Source: an uncultured Christensenella sp. | Lineage (GTDB): Bacteria; Bacillota; Clostridia; Christensenellales; Borkfalkiaceae | Assembly (NCBI GenBank): GCA_910585595.1 | Contig: CAJUET010000001.1 | Span: 1-64,000, forward strand | Direction of reading: 5' to 3' | Length of the DNA stretch: 64,000 bases | Shown: one piece after another, positions 26,158 through 33,941 of the stretch | How the letters are laid out: each line of letters starts with the position of its first letter | Position numbering within the stretch: position 1 is the stretch's first letter | Position numbers and translations under genes: made by a program | The notes under the pieces: model-generated | The model's input: only the letters and a program-made list of their open reading frames with translations | Databases searched by the model: none | Told to the model about the DNA's origin: nothing

Positions 26158-26164
26158 TTCGACA
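26158..26164 (-). promoter_or_regulatory. 0A box (Spo0A binding site) upstream of the Spo0A-like gene
   Basis: TTCGACA is the exact complement of the Spo0A box TGTCGAA. The flanks extend it to TTTGTCGAATTT on the minus strand. It lies about 62 bases upstream of the -35 element, in an intergenic region, which suggests autoregulation or control by another Spo0A. Confidence 0.6.
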
Positions 26165-26225
26165 AATTAAGACAAAAAAACAATAATTTTGTAAAAAAAT
26201 ATTTGAATTTTGTAAATAGAACCGC

Positions 26226-26254
26226 TTGATTTTTTCATAATTATATTTTATAAT
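26226..26254 (+). promoter_or_regulatory. Sigma-A-type promoter of the Spo0A-like gene
   Basis: TTGATT (26226-26231) and TATAAT (26249-26254) have a 17-base spacer. The start would be near 26261, with CAAGGGGAA as ribosome binding site before ATG 26287. Confidence 0.75.
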
Positions 26255-26286
26255 ACCCTTACTCACAAATCCAAGGGGAATTATCT

Positions 26287-27036
26287 ATGAAAAAATGTCT
26301 TATTTTGGAATCTAACGAAGAATTTGCCTTGCAGCTTTCGAGGGCGCTCGGCGGCGAGTACGAAGTGGTTGGCGTGACTGACGACGGTGCGGAAGGACTC
26401 CGTATTGCAGAAAGGGAAAATCCAACCATAATCGTAATGAGTTTACTGATTAAAAATCTTGACGGACTTTCGCTGATTGGCGAGCTTAAAAAGCGTAAGA
26501 TAAGATCGGAACTTATCGTTTCGGGTAACGTTTCGGACGATGCGATTATTAATCGTATTATATCGGCGGGCGCACGATATTATTTTGTAAAGCCGGTTTC
26601 TGCCGAAATCGTCTGCGAGCGGATCCGTGAAATTGTCGACGGAAATGGCGCGGATAATGTCGAACCCGTTGAACGTAAGCGCGCAGGTTCGATTGAGGAG
26701 CGAATCAGTAATATCTTTATTTCGATCGGGATACCGCCGCACATCAAGGGTTATCGTTATCTCAGAGAGGGGATACGCATGGCGGTAGAGGATCCGCACG
26801 TTATCAACAACGTAACAAAGGTGCTTTATCCCAAAATTGGCGAAAAATACGCAACTAGTGCAAGTAAGGTTGAAAGAGCGATCCGCCATGCGATTGAAGT
26901 CGCATGGAACAGAGGAAGAATCGATGCCATCAATTCTATTTTCGGAGCACGCGTGTATCTCGGAACGGAAAAACCGACAAACAGCGAGTTTATCGCTCTT
27001 GTTGCGGATAAATTGATTCTTGACGGCATGAGTTAA
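26287..27036 (+). CDS. Spo0A-family transcription regulator with degenerate receiver domain
   Basis: The C-terminal half of this 249-residue protein is unmistakably the Spo0A DNA-binding domain: IGIPPHIKGYRYLREGI, VTKVLYPKIGEKY, VERAIRHAIEVAWNRG and KPTNSEFIALVADKL. The N-terminal receiver keeps the fold and Lys102 (FVKP). The acidic pair at the pocket reads ES (8-9), and the phosphoacceptor Asp is Ser52 in IVMSLLIKNLDGL. Phosphorelay activation as in Bacillus is therefore unlikely. Either it works without phosphorylation or it is a paralogue of a normal Spo0A elsewhere. A 0A box and a promoter precede it. Confidence 0.9.
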   Translation: MKKCLILESNEEFALQLSRALGGEYEVVGVTDDGAEGLRIAERENPTIIVMSLLIKNLDGLSLIGELKKRKIRSELIVSGNVSDDAIINRIISAGARYYFVKPVSAEIVCERIREIVDGNGADNVEPVERKRAGSIEERISNIFISIGIPPHIKGYRYLREGIRMAVEDPHVINNVTKVLYPKIGEKYATSASKVERAIRHAIEVAWNRGRIDAINSIFGARVYLGTEKPTNSEFIALVADKLILDGMS

Positions 27037-27050
27037 GTTGTTTTTTGTTT

Positions 27051-27070
27051 CCCGCGCCAATCGGCGCGGG
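27051..27070 (+). terminator. Possible terminator after the Spo0A-like gene
   Basis: An 8-bp GC-rich stem (CCCGCGCC/GGCGCGGG) with an AATC loop lies 15 bases after the stop. The following bases (AATATATTTC) are a weak U-tract. Confidence 0.5.
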
Positions 27071-27116
27071 AATATATTTCTTATGATAATATTTTTTGTT
27101 GCGCCATGAAAAAGTG

Positions 27117-27145
27117 TTGACTCGTTCGGCAATTTATATTATAAT
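27117..27145 (+). promoter_or_regulatory. tRNA-Trp promoter
   Basis: TTGACT (27117-27122) and TATAAT (27140-27145) have a 17-base spacer. The expected start near 27152 is 6 bases before the mature tRNA. Confidence 0.85.
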
Positions 27146-27157
27146 GTAATTGTACAC

Positions 27158-27232
27158 AGGGGAGTGGCTCAACGGTAGAGTAGCGGTCTCCAAAACCGTA
27201 GGTTGCGTGTTCGAATCGCGTCTCCCCTGCCA
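27158..27232 (+). tRNA. tRNA-Trp (CCA)
   Basis: The acceptor stem AGGGGAG pairs with CTCCCCT, then discriminator G and an encoded CCA. The anticodon stem is GCGGT/ACCGT with loop CTCCAAA, anticodon CCA. The T-arm is GCGTG-TTCGAAT-CGCGT. Confidence 0.95.
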
Positions 27233-27275
27233 AATTCCCCCGATTCCCGATAGGGAAGCGGAGGAATTTTTTTAT
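27233..27275 (+). terminator. Terminator after tRNA-Trp, upstream of rnhA
   Basis: A long hairpin (AATTCCCCCG pairing with CGGAGGAATT, one mismatch, plus an inner TTCCC-GATA-GGGAA) is followed by a run of T. The rnhA start lies 10 bases beyond, so some read-through may supply rnhA. Confidence 0.8.
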
Positions 27276-27284
27276 AAGGTAAAT

Positions 27285-27734
27285 ATGAAAGAAAAAAAAC
27301 GTGTAATACTCTATACGGACGGAGCGTGTTCGGGAAATCCAGGCGCAGGCGGTTGGGGCGCAATTCTCATTTTTAACGGAATCGAGCGGGAACTGAGCGG
27401 CGGTGAAGCATATACGACAAATAATCGCATGGAGCTTATGGCGGTCATAAAAGGGCTAGAAGCACTTAAATATCCATGTACGGTTGAAATTTATAGTGAT
27501 TCCGCGTACACGGTGAATGCTTTTGTGAACAGGTGGATATCCTCTTGGGAAAAAAACGGCTGGAAAAAAGCTGACGGAAAGTCTGTAATGAATGTCGACT
27601 TATGGCAAAGTTTATTAAGACTTACGAAAACACATGAAGTGGAGTTCAAAAAAGTAAAAGGTCACGCCGATAACGAATACAATAATCGTTGCGACACGCT
27701 TGCACGGAGTGCTATTGCAAAGGATTCGAAATAA
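27285..27734 (+). CDS. rnhA: Ribonuclease HI
   Basis: ATG 27285 follows AAGGTAAAT; an upstream in-frame start would lie within the tRNA region and is rejected. The 149-residue enzyme has the catalytic carboxylates Asp12 (YTDGACSGNPG), Glu50 (NRMELMA), Asp72 (YSDSAYT) and an Asp in KGHADNEYNN. It degrades the RNA strand of RNA-DNA hybrids. Family length is normal. Transcription may come from read-through of the tRNA-Trp unit. Confidence 0.95.
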   Translation: MKEKKRVILYTDGACSGNPGAGGWGAILIFNGIERELSGGEAYTTNNRMELMAVIKGLEALKYPCTVEIYSDSAYTVNAFVNRWISSWEKNGWKKADGKSVMNVDLWQSLLRLTKTHEVEFKKVKGHADNEYNNRCDTLARSAIAKDSK

Positions 27735-27792
27735 ATTGCTGCAAAGTCGGATATAATAATCATATGACCTAATTTGAGGTTGGAAAGGGAAT

Positions 27793-28815
27793 ATGACGAA
27801 AACGACGAAAAAAGTAATTCATATCCTTTATATGGTTCTTGCGGCAACGCTTTTCGAAGTGTTTTTTCTTTTATGCCTACGGCATTTTTACAGGGAATGG
27901 AGTGTAGCGCTCTATTTCAGTGTGTTGGTTACGGGTTCTTTGGCAAATTTAGCAATTCTCATAACGGATATTGTATGTTGCATTTTGAATAAAGAAGTCA
28001 TTACGCGCAGCTGTATTACAGCGTACTTTCTGATAGATTTTTTAGCAATATTTTTTTATATTCTTGTACGGACGGAATTCTTCGATATTATTCGTGACAA
28101 AGAGAGTTTTCAGGCGTTTCTTGAACGGTCGGGAAAATGGATGGCGGTTCTCTTTGTCGTGTTGCAATTCTTACAGGTGGTTATTCTTCCCATACCGAGT
28201 ACGGTCACGGTAGTGGCAGGAGCTGCGCTCTTCGGGCCGCTTGCGGGAAGTTTGCTGAGTTTATTGGGAATCGTGATCGGTTCGTTAGTTGCTTTTCTCG
28301 TCGGAAGATACGCTGGTTATCGCGTCGTGGCATGGCTTGTGGGGAAGGATGCGCTCGATAAATGGTTGAAAAAAATAAAGGGAAAGGATAAACTTTTGCT
28401 TTCGGCAATGTTTATTCTACCCGTTTTTCCAGACGATATTTTGTGCTTTGTGGCAGGAATTTCGTCGATGTCGCTTCCGCTCTTTCTGGGTATTATTATA
28501 ATTTCCCGTGTGACTGCGATTTTTATGACTTCTTATTCGGTTACGCTCATTCCGTTCAATACTTGGTGGGGACTGTTAATTTGGGGTATTTTGATCGCGG
28601 CAGTGGTTGTGCTGTTCGTATTCCTGTATAAGAAATCGGATAGCATTCTAAATTGGTTTGCAAAAAAATGTCACAAAGAAATGCGGATCAAAGAAAAAGC
28701 AGGACGGGATGAATTTACGGTCGAAATAGTAACGCCGAACGGTGATCTATATGAAAAGGGGATCAAAAAGTCAGAAGAGAACGAAAAAAAGGAGAACCGA
28801 TCGCATAAAAATTGA
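27793..28815 (+). CDS. VTT domain (DedA/TVP38-type) membrane protein
   Basis: The 340-residue protein has about eight hydrophobic segments. The VTT core reads LPIPSTVTVVAGAALFGPLAGSL, with SLVAFLVGRYAGYRVV, FPDDILCFVAGISSM and a further membrane region. Proteins of this family act in membrane lipid or envelope homeostasis and some are scramblases. The C-terminus is a long charged cytosolic tail, and the N-terminal 100 residues add three more segments than small TVP38 members have. An AT-rich TATAAT is present at 27752-27757 but without a convincing -35. Confidence 0.88.
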   Translation: MTKTTKKVIHILYMVLAATLFEVFFLLCLRHFYREWSVALYFSVLVTGSLANLAILITDIVCCILNKEVITRSCITAYFLIDFLAIFFYILVRTEFFDIIRDKESFQAFLERSGKWMAVLFVVLQFLQVVILPIPSTVTVVAGAALFGPLAGSLLSLLGIVIGSLVAFLVGRYAGYRVVAWLVGKDALDKWLKKIKGKDKLLLSAMFILPVFPDDILCFVAGISSMSLPLFLGIIIISRVTAIFMTSYSVTLIPFNTWWGLLIWGILIAAVVVLFVFLYKKSDSILNWFAKKCHKEMRIKEKAGRDEFTVEIVTPNGDLYEKGIKKSEENEKKENRSHKN

Positions 28816-28821
28816 AGCCGG

Positions 28822-28856
28822 GCAGATTTCTTATCAGGGGAATCTGCTTTTTATTT
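28822..28856 (+). terminator. Intrinsic terminator after the VTT gene
   Basis: The stem GCAGATT/AATCTGC is followed by TTTTTATTTTA, placed 7 bases after the stop. Confidence 0.85.
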
Positions 28857-28896
28857 TAGCCGTAGTATTTTTTAAAAATTATTTTCATTTAATTCC

Positions 28897-28925
28897 TTGC
28901 ATTTTGTTTGAAAACATTGTATAAT
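28897..28925 (+). promoter_or_regulatory. Promoter of the Na+-pumping decarboxylase operon
   Basis: TTGCAT (28897-28902) and TATAAT (28920-28925) are 17 bases apart. The start near 28932 leaves a 40-base leader with a GAGGTTATTT ribosome site. Confidence 0.8.
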
Positions 28926-28972
28926 GGTATTTGTAGGAATTTGTTTTTTTGAACATTATAATGAGGTTATTT

Positions 28973-30328
28973 ATGGACAGAATACAGGAATTACGCAAAA
29001 GGAAAGAAGCGTTAAAAAAAGCAGGAGGGAGCGTTCGTAAGGAAATTGAATCGCTGGTCGATGAGAATAGCTTTGTCGAACTTGCGGCATTAAGTTTTTC
29101 CAAGAGCGAGTTTTATGAAGACGAGGCTCGCGGCGAAGGGGTTTTGACCGGTTTTGCGACGATTGGCGGATACCCTTTTTATCTTGTTGCGCAGAATTTT
29201 GACGTGATTTCGGGCGGGTTAACCAAGGCAAATTGTGAAAAGATCGCAAAAACTTTGAATGCCGCAGAAAAAAACAATACGCCCGTTGTTTATCTGTTGC
29301 ATTCCCAAGGCGTTGCGGTCGGAGAAGGGGTCAGCGTACTTGAAGGTATTTCCGAACTTCTTTTAAAAGCAACGCAATTAAAAGGAACGGTAATGCAGTA
29401 CGCATATCTTTCGGGCGGAGTGTACGGTTCCGTGGCAGCGCTCGCTGCGGTATGCGACGTAATGTTTTTTGAGGACAAGAGTGTACTTTCTATCAATTCT
29501 CCGTTGGTACTGGCGGCGAAAGAGAATAAAAATTTGAAAGCGGAGGAAGCAGGTGGATACGCCGCGTTGACAAATGCGGGACTTCCCGCCGTAAAAGTAA
29601 AGAATCTGAAAGAGGCGGGAGCGCATATTAAGTCGATCACCGAATTACTTGCCCTGCCTGTTACGGAAGCGGAACTTAATAAACCGAGTCCCACACTCAA
29701 TAAATCGTCGGATGCAAAGGCGATTTCTTCCATTTTGGAAAACGGATTGGAACTCGGTGCGAATAGCTGTCCCGAAGTTAAAACCGTGCTTGCGCGTATC
29801 GGCGGAATTGCAGTTGCAGCGGTCGTTTTTGACCAAGTGAAACTCAACGCATACAATGTTCGCAAAATCAAGAATTTTGCGGAATTAGCTTGTTGCTACG
29901 CTTTGCCGCTTGTTACATTTGTAGATTGTACGGGCATTGATGCGACGCTTGCGGTAAACAACAGCGGCGTGCTCAAAGAAATTACGGAGTATCTCTCCAT
30001 TCTTGATGCGACGGATACTGCGAAAATCGCGTTCGTGACGGGGAAGGCGGTCGGTTTAGGATATTCGCTATTTGCCTCGAAGAGTGTCGGATTCGATTAT
30101 ACCTTTGCTTTGGCGAATGCAGAGGTGTCCTTATTCGAGAGCGCGCTCGGTGCAGAAATCGAGTATTCTTCGGAGAAAGGTTTCAATAAAGAAAAGTTTG
30201 CTAAGATTTATGCGGATGAAAATGCCGATCCTGTGAACGCTGCAAAGAACGGTTACTTGGACGATGTTATTGAACCGCAGTTTTTAAAACAGTATTTAAT
30301 TGCGGCGTTGCAGACGCTTATCGGCTGA
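28973..30328 (+). CDS. Carboxyl transferase domain protein (MmdA/PccB-like, divergent)
   Basis: ATG 28973 has GAGGTTATTT upstream. The 451-residue protein has the crotonase-like fold of the carboxyltransferase family (GEGVLTGFATIGGYPFYLVAQNFDV; later LPLVTFVDCTGID). It is shorter than MmdA/PccB of about 510 residues. The usual SGGAR-type loop reads LLHSQGVAVGEGV, so the CoA-ester site is altered. It is the first gene of an operon with oadG, a biotin carrier, oadB and an OadA-type transferase. It could move carboxyl groups between biotin and an acyl-CoA, or be a structural subunit. Confidence 0.72.
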   Translation: MDRIQELRKRKEALKKAGGSVRKEIESLVDENSFVELAALSFSKSEFYEDEARGEGVLTGFATIGGYPFYLVAQNFDVISGGLTKANCEKIAKTLNAAEKNNTPVVYLLHSQGVAVGEGVSVLEGISELLLKATQLKGTVMQYAYLSGGVYGSVAALAAVCDVMFFEDKSVLSINSPLVLAAKENKNLKAEEAGGYAALTNAGLPAVKVKNLKEAGAHIKSITELLALPVTEAELNKPSPTLNKSSDAKAISSILENGLELGANSCPEVKTVLARIGGIAVAAVVFDQVKLNAYNVRKIKNFAELACCYALPLVTFVDCTGIDATLAVNNSGVLKEITEYLSILDATDTAKIAFVTGKAVGLGYSLFASKSVGFDYTFALANAEVSLFESALGAEIEYSSEKGFNKEKFAKIYADENADPVNAAKNGYLDDVIEPQFLKQYLIAALQTLIG

Positions 30329-30335
30329 GGTGTAT

Positions 30336-30665
30336 ATGATAAACTCGATTTTATCCGATTGGTTCAAACTTAATGTCGGCGACGGCGCATTTTACGCGAT
30401 ATTCGGGTTCTTATTCGTGTTTGCGGGAATCGCGCTTCTCGTTGTAATTTTTACGGTTCTCGGCGTTATTATGAAGAAAATGAACGCGAGAAAGCCGAAA
30501 AAGAAGAAAATCAAAACAAAAAAGGAAGAGCCCGTTCAAACGAAAGTCGAAGATGAGGGTATTTCTCCCGAAGTGGTTGCGGCAATCACGGCGGCGATTA
30601 TGGCGGTTTATGAAGGCGAAAACGCAAAATGCGATTTTATAGTGAAAAGAATTAAAAGGTTGTAA
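30336..30665 (+). CDS. OadG-like gamma subunit of sodium-pumping decarboxylase
   Basis: ATG 30336 follows GAGGTGTAT. The 109-residue protein has one transmembrane segment at about 22-48 and a Lys-rich then acidic tail ending in SPEVVAAITAAIMAVYEG, as seen in OadG/MmdD subunits. It anchors the soluble carboxyltransferase to the membrane beta subunit. Identification rests on topology, motif and position. Confidence 0.8.
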   Translation: MINSILSDWFKLNVGDGAFYAIFGFLFVFAGIALLVVIFTVLGVIMKKMNARKPKKKKIKTKKEEPVQTKVEDEGISPEVVAAITAAIMAVYEGENAKCDFIVKRIKRL

Positions 30666-30675
30666 GGAGATAGAT

Positions 30676-31026
30676 ATGCGTAATTTTGTTGTAACGGTTA
30701 ACGGAAAACAGTACGAAGTAGGCGTAGAGGAAGTAGGGGGCGCTCCTCAAGATGTGCCGAGTCAGGCGGTTGCATATTCCGCACCTGCGCCTTCTGCGGC
30801 ATCAAGTACAGGAAACGGCACGAAGGTGCTTTCGCCTTTCCCTGGTCTTATTAAATCGCTTGCGGTGGAGAACGGCGCAATGGTCAAGAAGGATCAGCCT
30901 ATTCTCGTGCTTGAAGCAATGAAAATGGATAATGATATTACCGCTCCCTGCGACGGTACGGTTACCTTTCAAGTGAACAAGGGCGCAAACGTAGAGTCCG
31001 ACGCGGTGCTTGCCGTAATTTCTTAA
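30676..31026 (+). CDS. Biotin carboxyl carrier protein
   Basis: The 116-residue protein has an N-terminal beta start (FVVTVNGKQYEVGVEEV), an Ala/Pro linker and a C-terminal biotinyl domain. The biotinylated Lys is in LEAMKMDN. It shuttles the carboxyl group between the transferase and the Na+ pump of the operon. The start follows AAGGAGATAGAT. Confidence 0.95.
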   Translation: MRNFVVTVNGKQYEVGVEEVGGAPQDVPSQAVAYSAPAPSAASSTGNGTKVLSPFPGLIKSLAVENGAMVKKDQPILVLEAMKMDNDITAPCDGTVTFQVNKGANVESDAVLAVIS

Positions 31027-31039
31027 CGCGGAGAGATTT

Positions 31040-32491
31040 ATGCAAAATCTGCTCATTAATTTTACAGGGATATTTTCCGATCTCTGGGGACAAATGGGAA
31101 TGTCGCAAGGGGGGTGGCAGAATTATGTTATGCTGCTTATCTCTTTCGTGCTCATGTTCCTTGCAATTGTCAAGAAGTACGAGCCGATGCTTTTACTTCC
31201 GATAGCGTTCGGAATGTTCCTTATCAACTTACCGGGTGCCGAGAGGATCCTTTGGGGTGTAAACGTCACGCCCGACACTTCGCTTTCCTTAGGTGTTTTC
31301 GGGGAAGGTAAAAACCAGTATGAGAACGTTGCCGTTTATTCAAACGCTGCCGGCGAGCTTATCTATCTGAAAGAGGGGTTCTTAAACGGCGAGTTGGTTA
31401 CGTTCTATTCCAGTTTTGAGAATTTGCAGGCGGGAGTTGCGGCTGCACCGATCAGCAATGTTGAATTTTCCGCATTATATTCTTTGCAGGGATTTATTCA
31501 AGGCTCCGTTAGCGAAGCGGGAACGACATATGTGAATCAATTCGTCATGCTTAGTAGTTACGAATCGGTTACGGAAAGGGGGCTTCTGTGGTATTTATAC
31601 TACGGTGTAGATAAAGTTATTTATCCTCCGCTTATTTTCCTCGGAATCGGTGCGATGACCGACTTCGGACCGCTCATTGCAAATCCGAAGAGTATGTTTA
31701 TCGGCGCGGGTGCACAGCTCGGTATTTTCGTGGCGCTTTTCGGCGCAGTGCTTTTGGGATTCACGGGGGCGGAGGCTGCCGCGACTGCCATTATCGGCGG
31801 GGCGGACGGTCCTACGGCAATCTATGTTTCTAAAATGCTTGCGGAACATTTAGTGCCGACGATTGCGATTGCCGCGTATTCTTACATGGCACTTATTCCC
31901 GCTATTCAGAAGCCTGTCATGAGACTATTAACCACAAAGAAAGAACGCGCTATCAGAATGAAGCCGCTCCGTCAGGTTTCTAAAGTGGAAAAAATAATTT
32001 TTCCGGTGGCGGTCACGCTCGTGGTGGGGTTACTGTTGCCTGACGCGATTCCACTTCTCGGAATGCTCATGCTCGGGAATCTTTTCCGCGAATCGGGCGT
32101 TGTGGAAAGACTCTCGTCGCAGGCTCAGAACGGGCTCATCAATACGATTACGATTTTCCTCGGAATTTCTGTCGGGTGCAAAGCGAAGGGGGAAATATTC
32201 TTAACGACCCAAACGCTTGGCATTCTTGCGATCGGTATCATCGCATTCTATTTGGGTACGATCGGCGGAATCCTTGTGGCAAAACTTATGTGCAAATTGA
32301 CGAAAGGCAAGATTAATCCTTTGATCGGCTCCGCAGGAGTTTCCGCAGTGCCTATGGCGGCGCGTATTTCGGAGGACGTCGGACGGGAGACCGATCCGAG
32401 CAATCACCTTTTGATGCACGCTATGGGACCTAACGTAGCGGGCGTTATCGGCTCTGCCTTGGCGGCAGGCGTGTTACTCGCAATATTCTGA
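31040..32491 (+). CDS. oadB: Sodium ion-translocating decarboxylase beta subunit
   Basis: The 483-residue multi-pass membrane protein matches OadB/MmdB/GcdB. Key text: LIFLGIGAMTDFGPLIANP, GGADGPTAIYVSK with the functional Asp, and GSAGVSAVPMAARI. A poorly hydrophobic insert at about residues 85-175 is larger than in the E. coli-type subunit and probably faces the outside. It decarboxylates carboxybiotin and exports Na+. Confidence 0.95.
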   Translation: MQNLLINFTGIFSDLWGQMGMSQGGWQNYVMLLISFVLMFLAIVKKYEPMLLLPIAFGMFLINLPGAERILWGVNVTPDTSLSLGVFGEGKNQYENVAVYSNAAGELIYLKEGFLNGELVTFYSSFENLQAGVAAAPISNVEFSALYSLQGFIQGSVSEAGTTYVNQFVMLSSYESVTERGLLWYLYYGVDKVIYPPLIFLGIGAMTDFGPLIANPKSMFIGAGAQLGIFVALFGAVLLGFTGAEAAATAIIGGADGPTAIYVSKMLAEHLVPTIAIAAYSYMALIPAIQKPVMRLLTTKKERAIRMKPLRQVSKVEKIIFPVAVTLVVGLLLPDAIPLLGMLMLGNLFRESGVVERLSSQAQNGLINTITIFLGISVGCKAKGEIFLTTQTLGILAIGIIAFYLGTIGGILVAKLMCKLTKGKINPLIGSAGVSAVPMAARISEDVGRETDPSNHLLMHAMGPNVAGVIGSALAAGVLLAIF

Positions 32492-32507
32492 CGTTGCAGG
32501 AGATATT

Positions 32508-33926
32508 ATGGCTAAGAAAATTTTAATTATGGATACTATTTTGCGTGATGCGCATCAATCGCACGCGGCTACTCGTATGACGACTGAGCAGATGATTCCC
32601 ATCCTCGGACAGCTCGACGAAATCGGCTACTACTCTTTGGAGGGATGGGGCGGTGCGACCTTTGATTCGTGTATGCGTTATCTCAACGAGGATCCGTGGG
32701 AACGCCTGAGAACGCTTAAAAAATATTTAAAAAAGACACCTATTCAGATGCTTCTCCGCGGACAAAACCTTTTGGGTTACCGTAATTATGCCGATGATTT
32801 GGTCGACAAAGTCGTCGAGAAGTCCATTGAAAACGGAATCGGGGTCGTGCGTGTATTCGACGCGCTAAACGATCCGCGCAATATCGAATCTTCTATGCGC
32901 GCCATTAAAAAATACGGTGCGGGAGGAAAGTGCGTATGTGAAGCGGCGATTTCCTATACGACGAGCCCCGTTCATACGCTCGACTATTTCGTAAAGCTTG
33001 CAAAGACTTACGAAAATATGGGCGCGGACAATATTTGTGTTAAAGATATGGCAAATCTTCTGTTGCCGTTTGAAGCGTTTGAGCTTGTTACTGCGCTTAA
33101 AAAGGAACTTCTTCCCGAAACCAAACTTCATTTGCATACGCATAATACGACGGGTACGGGGGATATGGTCAATTTGATGGCAATTAAAGCGGGAGTAGAT
33201 ATTGTAGATACAGCGCTTTCGCCGCTTGCAAACGGTACGTCGCAACCCGCGACCGAACCGTTGGTTGCGACTTTGCAGGGAACGGAATACGATACGGGAA
33301 TCGATCTTAAAAAGCTCATCCCGATCGCAGCGCACTTTAAAAAAGTTGCCGCCGACCTTGAAAAAGACGGGGCGCTCAATCCGAAGGTAAGACAGGTCGA
33401 CGTCAATACGCTCATCTATCAGGTTCCCGGCGGTATGCTTTCAAATCTTATGAACCAACTTAAAAAGGCGGGAAAAGAGGAGAAACTTTCCGAAGTGCTT
33501 GCGGAAGTTCCGAACGTTAGGAAAGACTGCGGATATCCGCCGCTCGTCACACCTTCTTCGCAGATTGTCGGCACGCAGGCGGTTATGAACATCGTCATGG
33601 GTGAACGCTATAAAATGGTTACGAAGGAAACGAAGGATCTGTTTGCCGGCAAATACGGTCAGCTTCCCATGCCTGTGAACGAAGAAATTGCCGAAAAAGT
33701 CTTGAAAGGCGACAAACGTATTAGCTATCGCCCTGCGGACGATTTGGAACCCGAATACGATAAACTTAAAGAAGAGGTTGTAGCGAAGGGCTACTATACG
33801 CAGGAAGAGGATGTGCTCTCTTATGCTTCCTTCCCCGAAGTTGCAGAGAATTTCTTTAAATGGAGAAAGGCAAAAAACGAAGGCGTGGACAGCGACATGG
33901 CTAAAAGCGGGGTTTATCCCGTCTGA
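32508..33926 (+). CDS. Oxaloacetate decarboxylase alpha / 5S transcarboxylase-like subunit
   Basis: The 472-residue enzyme carries the metal-binding DTILRDAHQSHAATRM start, KDMANLL with the catalytic Lys region, HLHTHNTTGTGD, and a PYC_OADA domain (PGGMLSNLMNQL). It lacks a C-terminal biotinyl domain, so it depends on the separate carrier at 30676. It transfers CO2 from oxaloacetate (or to pyruvate) via biotin. With the beta and gamma subunits it would make a Na+ gradient. Confidence 0.93.
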   Translation: MAKKILIMDTILRDAHQSHAATRMTTEQMIPILGQLDEIGYYSLEGWGGATFDSCMRYLNEDPWERLRTLKKYLKKTPIQMLLRGQNLLGYRNYADDLVDKVVEKSIENGIGVVRVFDALNDPRNIESSMRAIKKYGAGGKCVCEAAISYTTSPVHTLDYFVKLAKTYENMGADNICVKDMANLLLPFEAFELVTALKKELLPETKLHLHTHNTTGTGDMVNLMAIKAGVDIVDTALSPLANGTSQPATEPLVATLQGTEYDTGIDLKKLIPIAAHFKKVAADLEKDGALNPKVRQVDVNTLIYQVPGGMLSNLMNQLKKAGKEEKLSEVLAEVPNVRKDCGYPPLVTPSSQIVGTQAVMNIVMGERYKMVTKETKDLFAGKYGQLPMPVNEEIAEKVLKGDKRISYRPADDLEPEYDKLKEEVVAKGYYTQEEDVLSYASFPEVAENFFKWRKAKNEGVDSDMAKSGVYPV

Positions 33927-33941
33927 GGGCGGTAGCCTATA

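Noticed and set aside
26044..26229. 61-codon open frame between tRNA-Leu and the Spo0A-like gene
   Set aside because: It starts inside the tRNA terminator hairpin, has no ribosome site and very AT-rich, Lys/Asn-rich composition; it overlaps the 0A box and the promoter.
27150..27284. N-terminal extension of rnhA
   Set aside because: The extension covers the tRNA-Trp gene and terminator; the family N-terminus begins at 27285 with a ribosome site.
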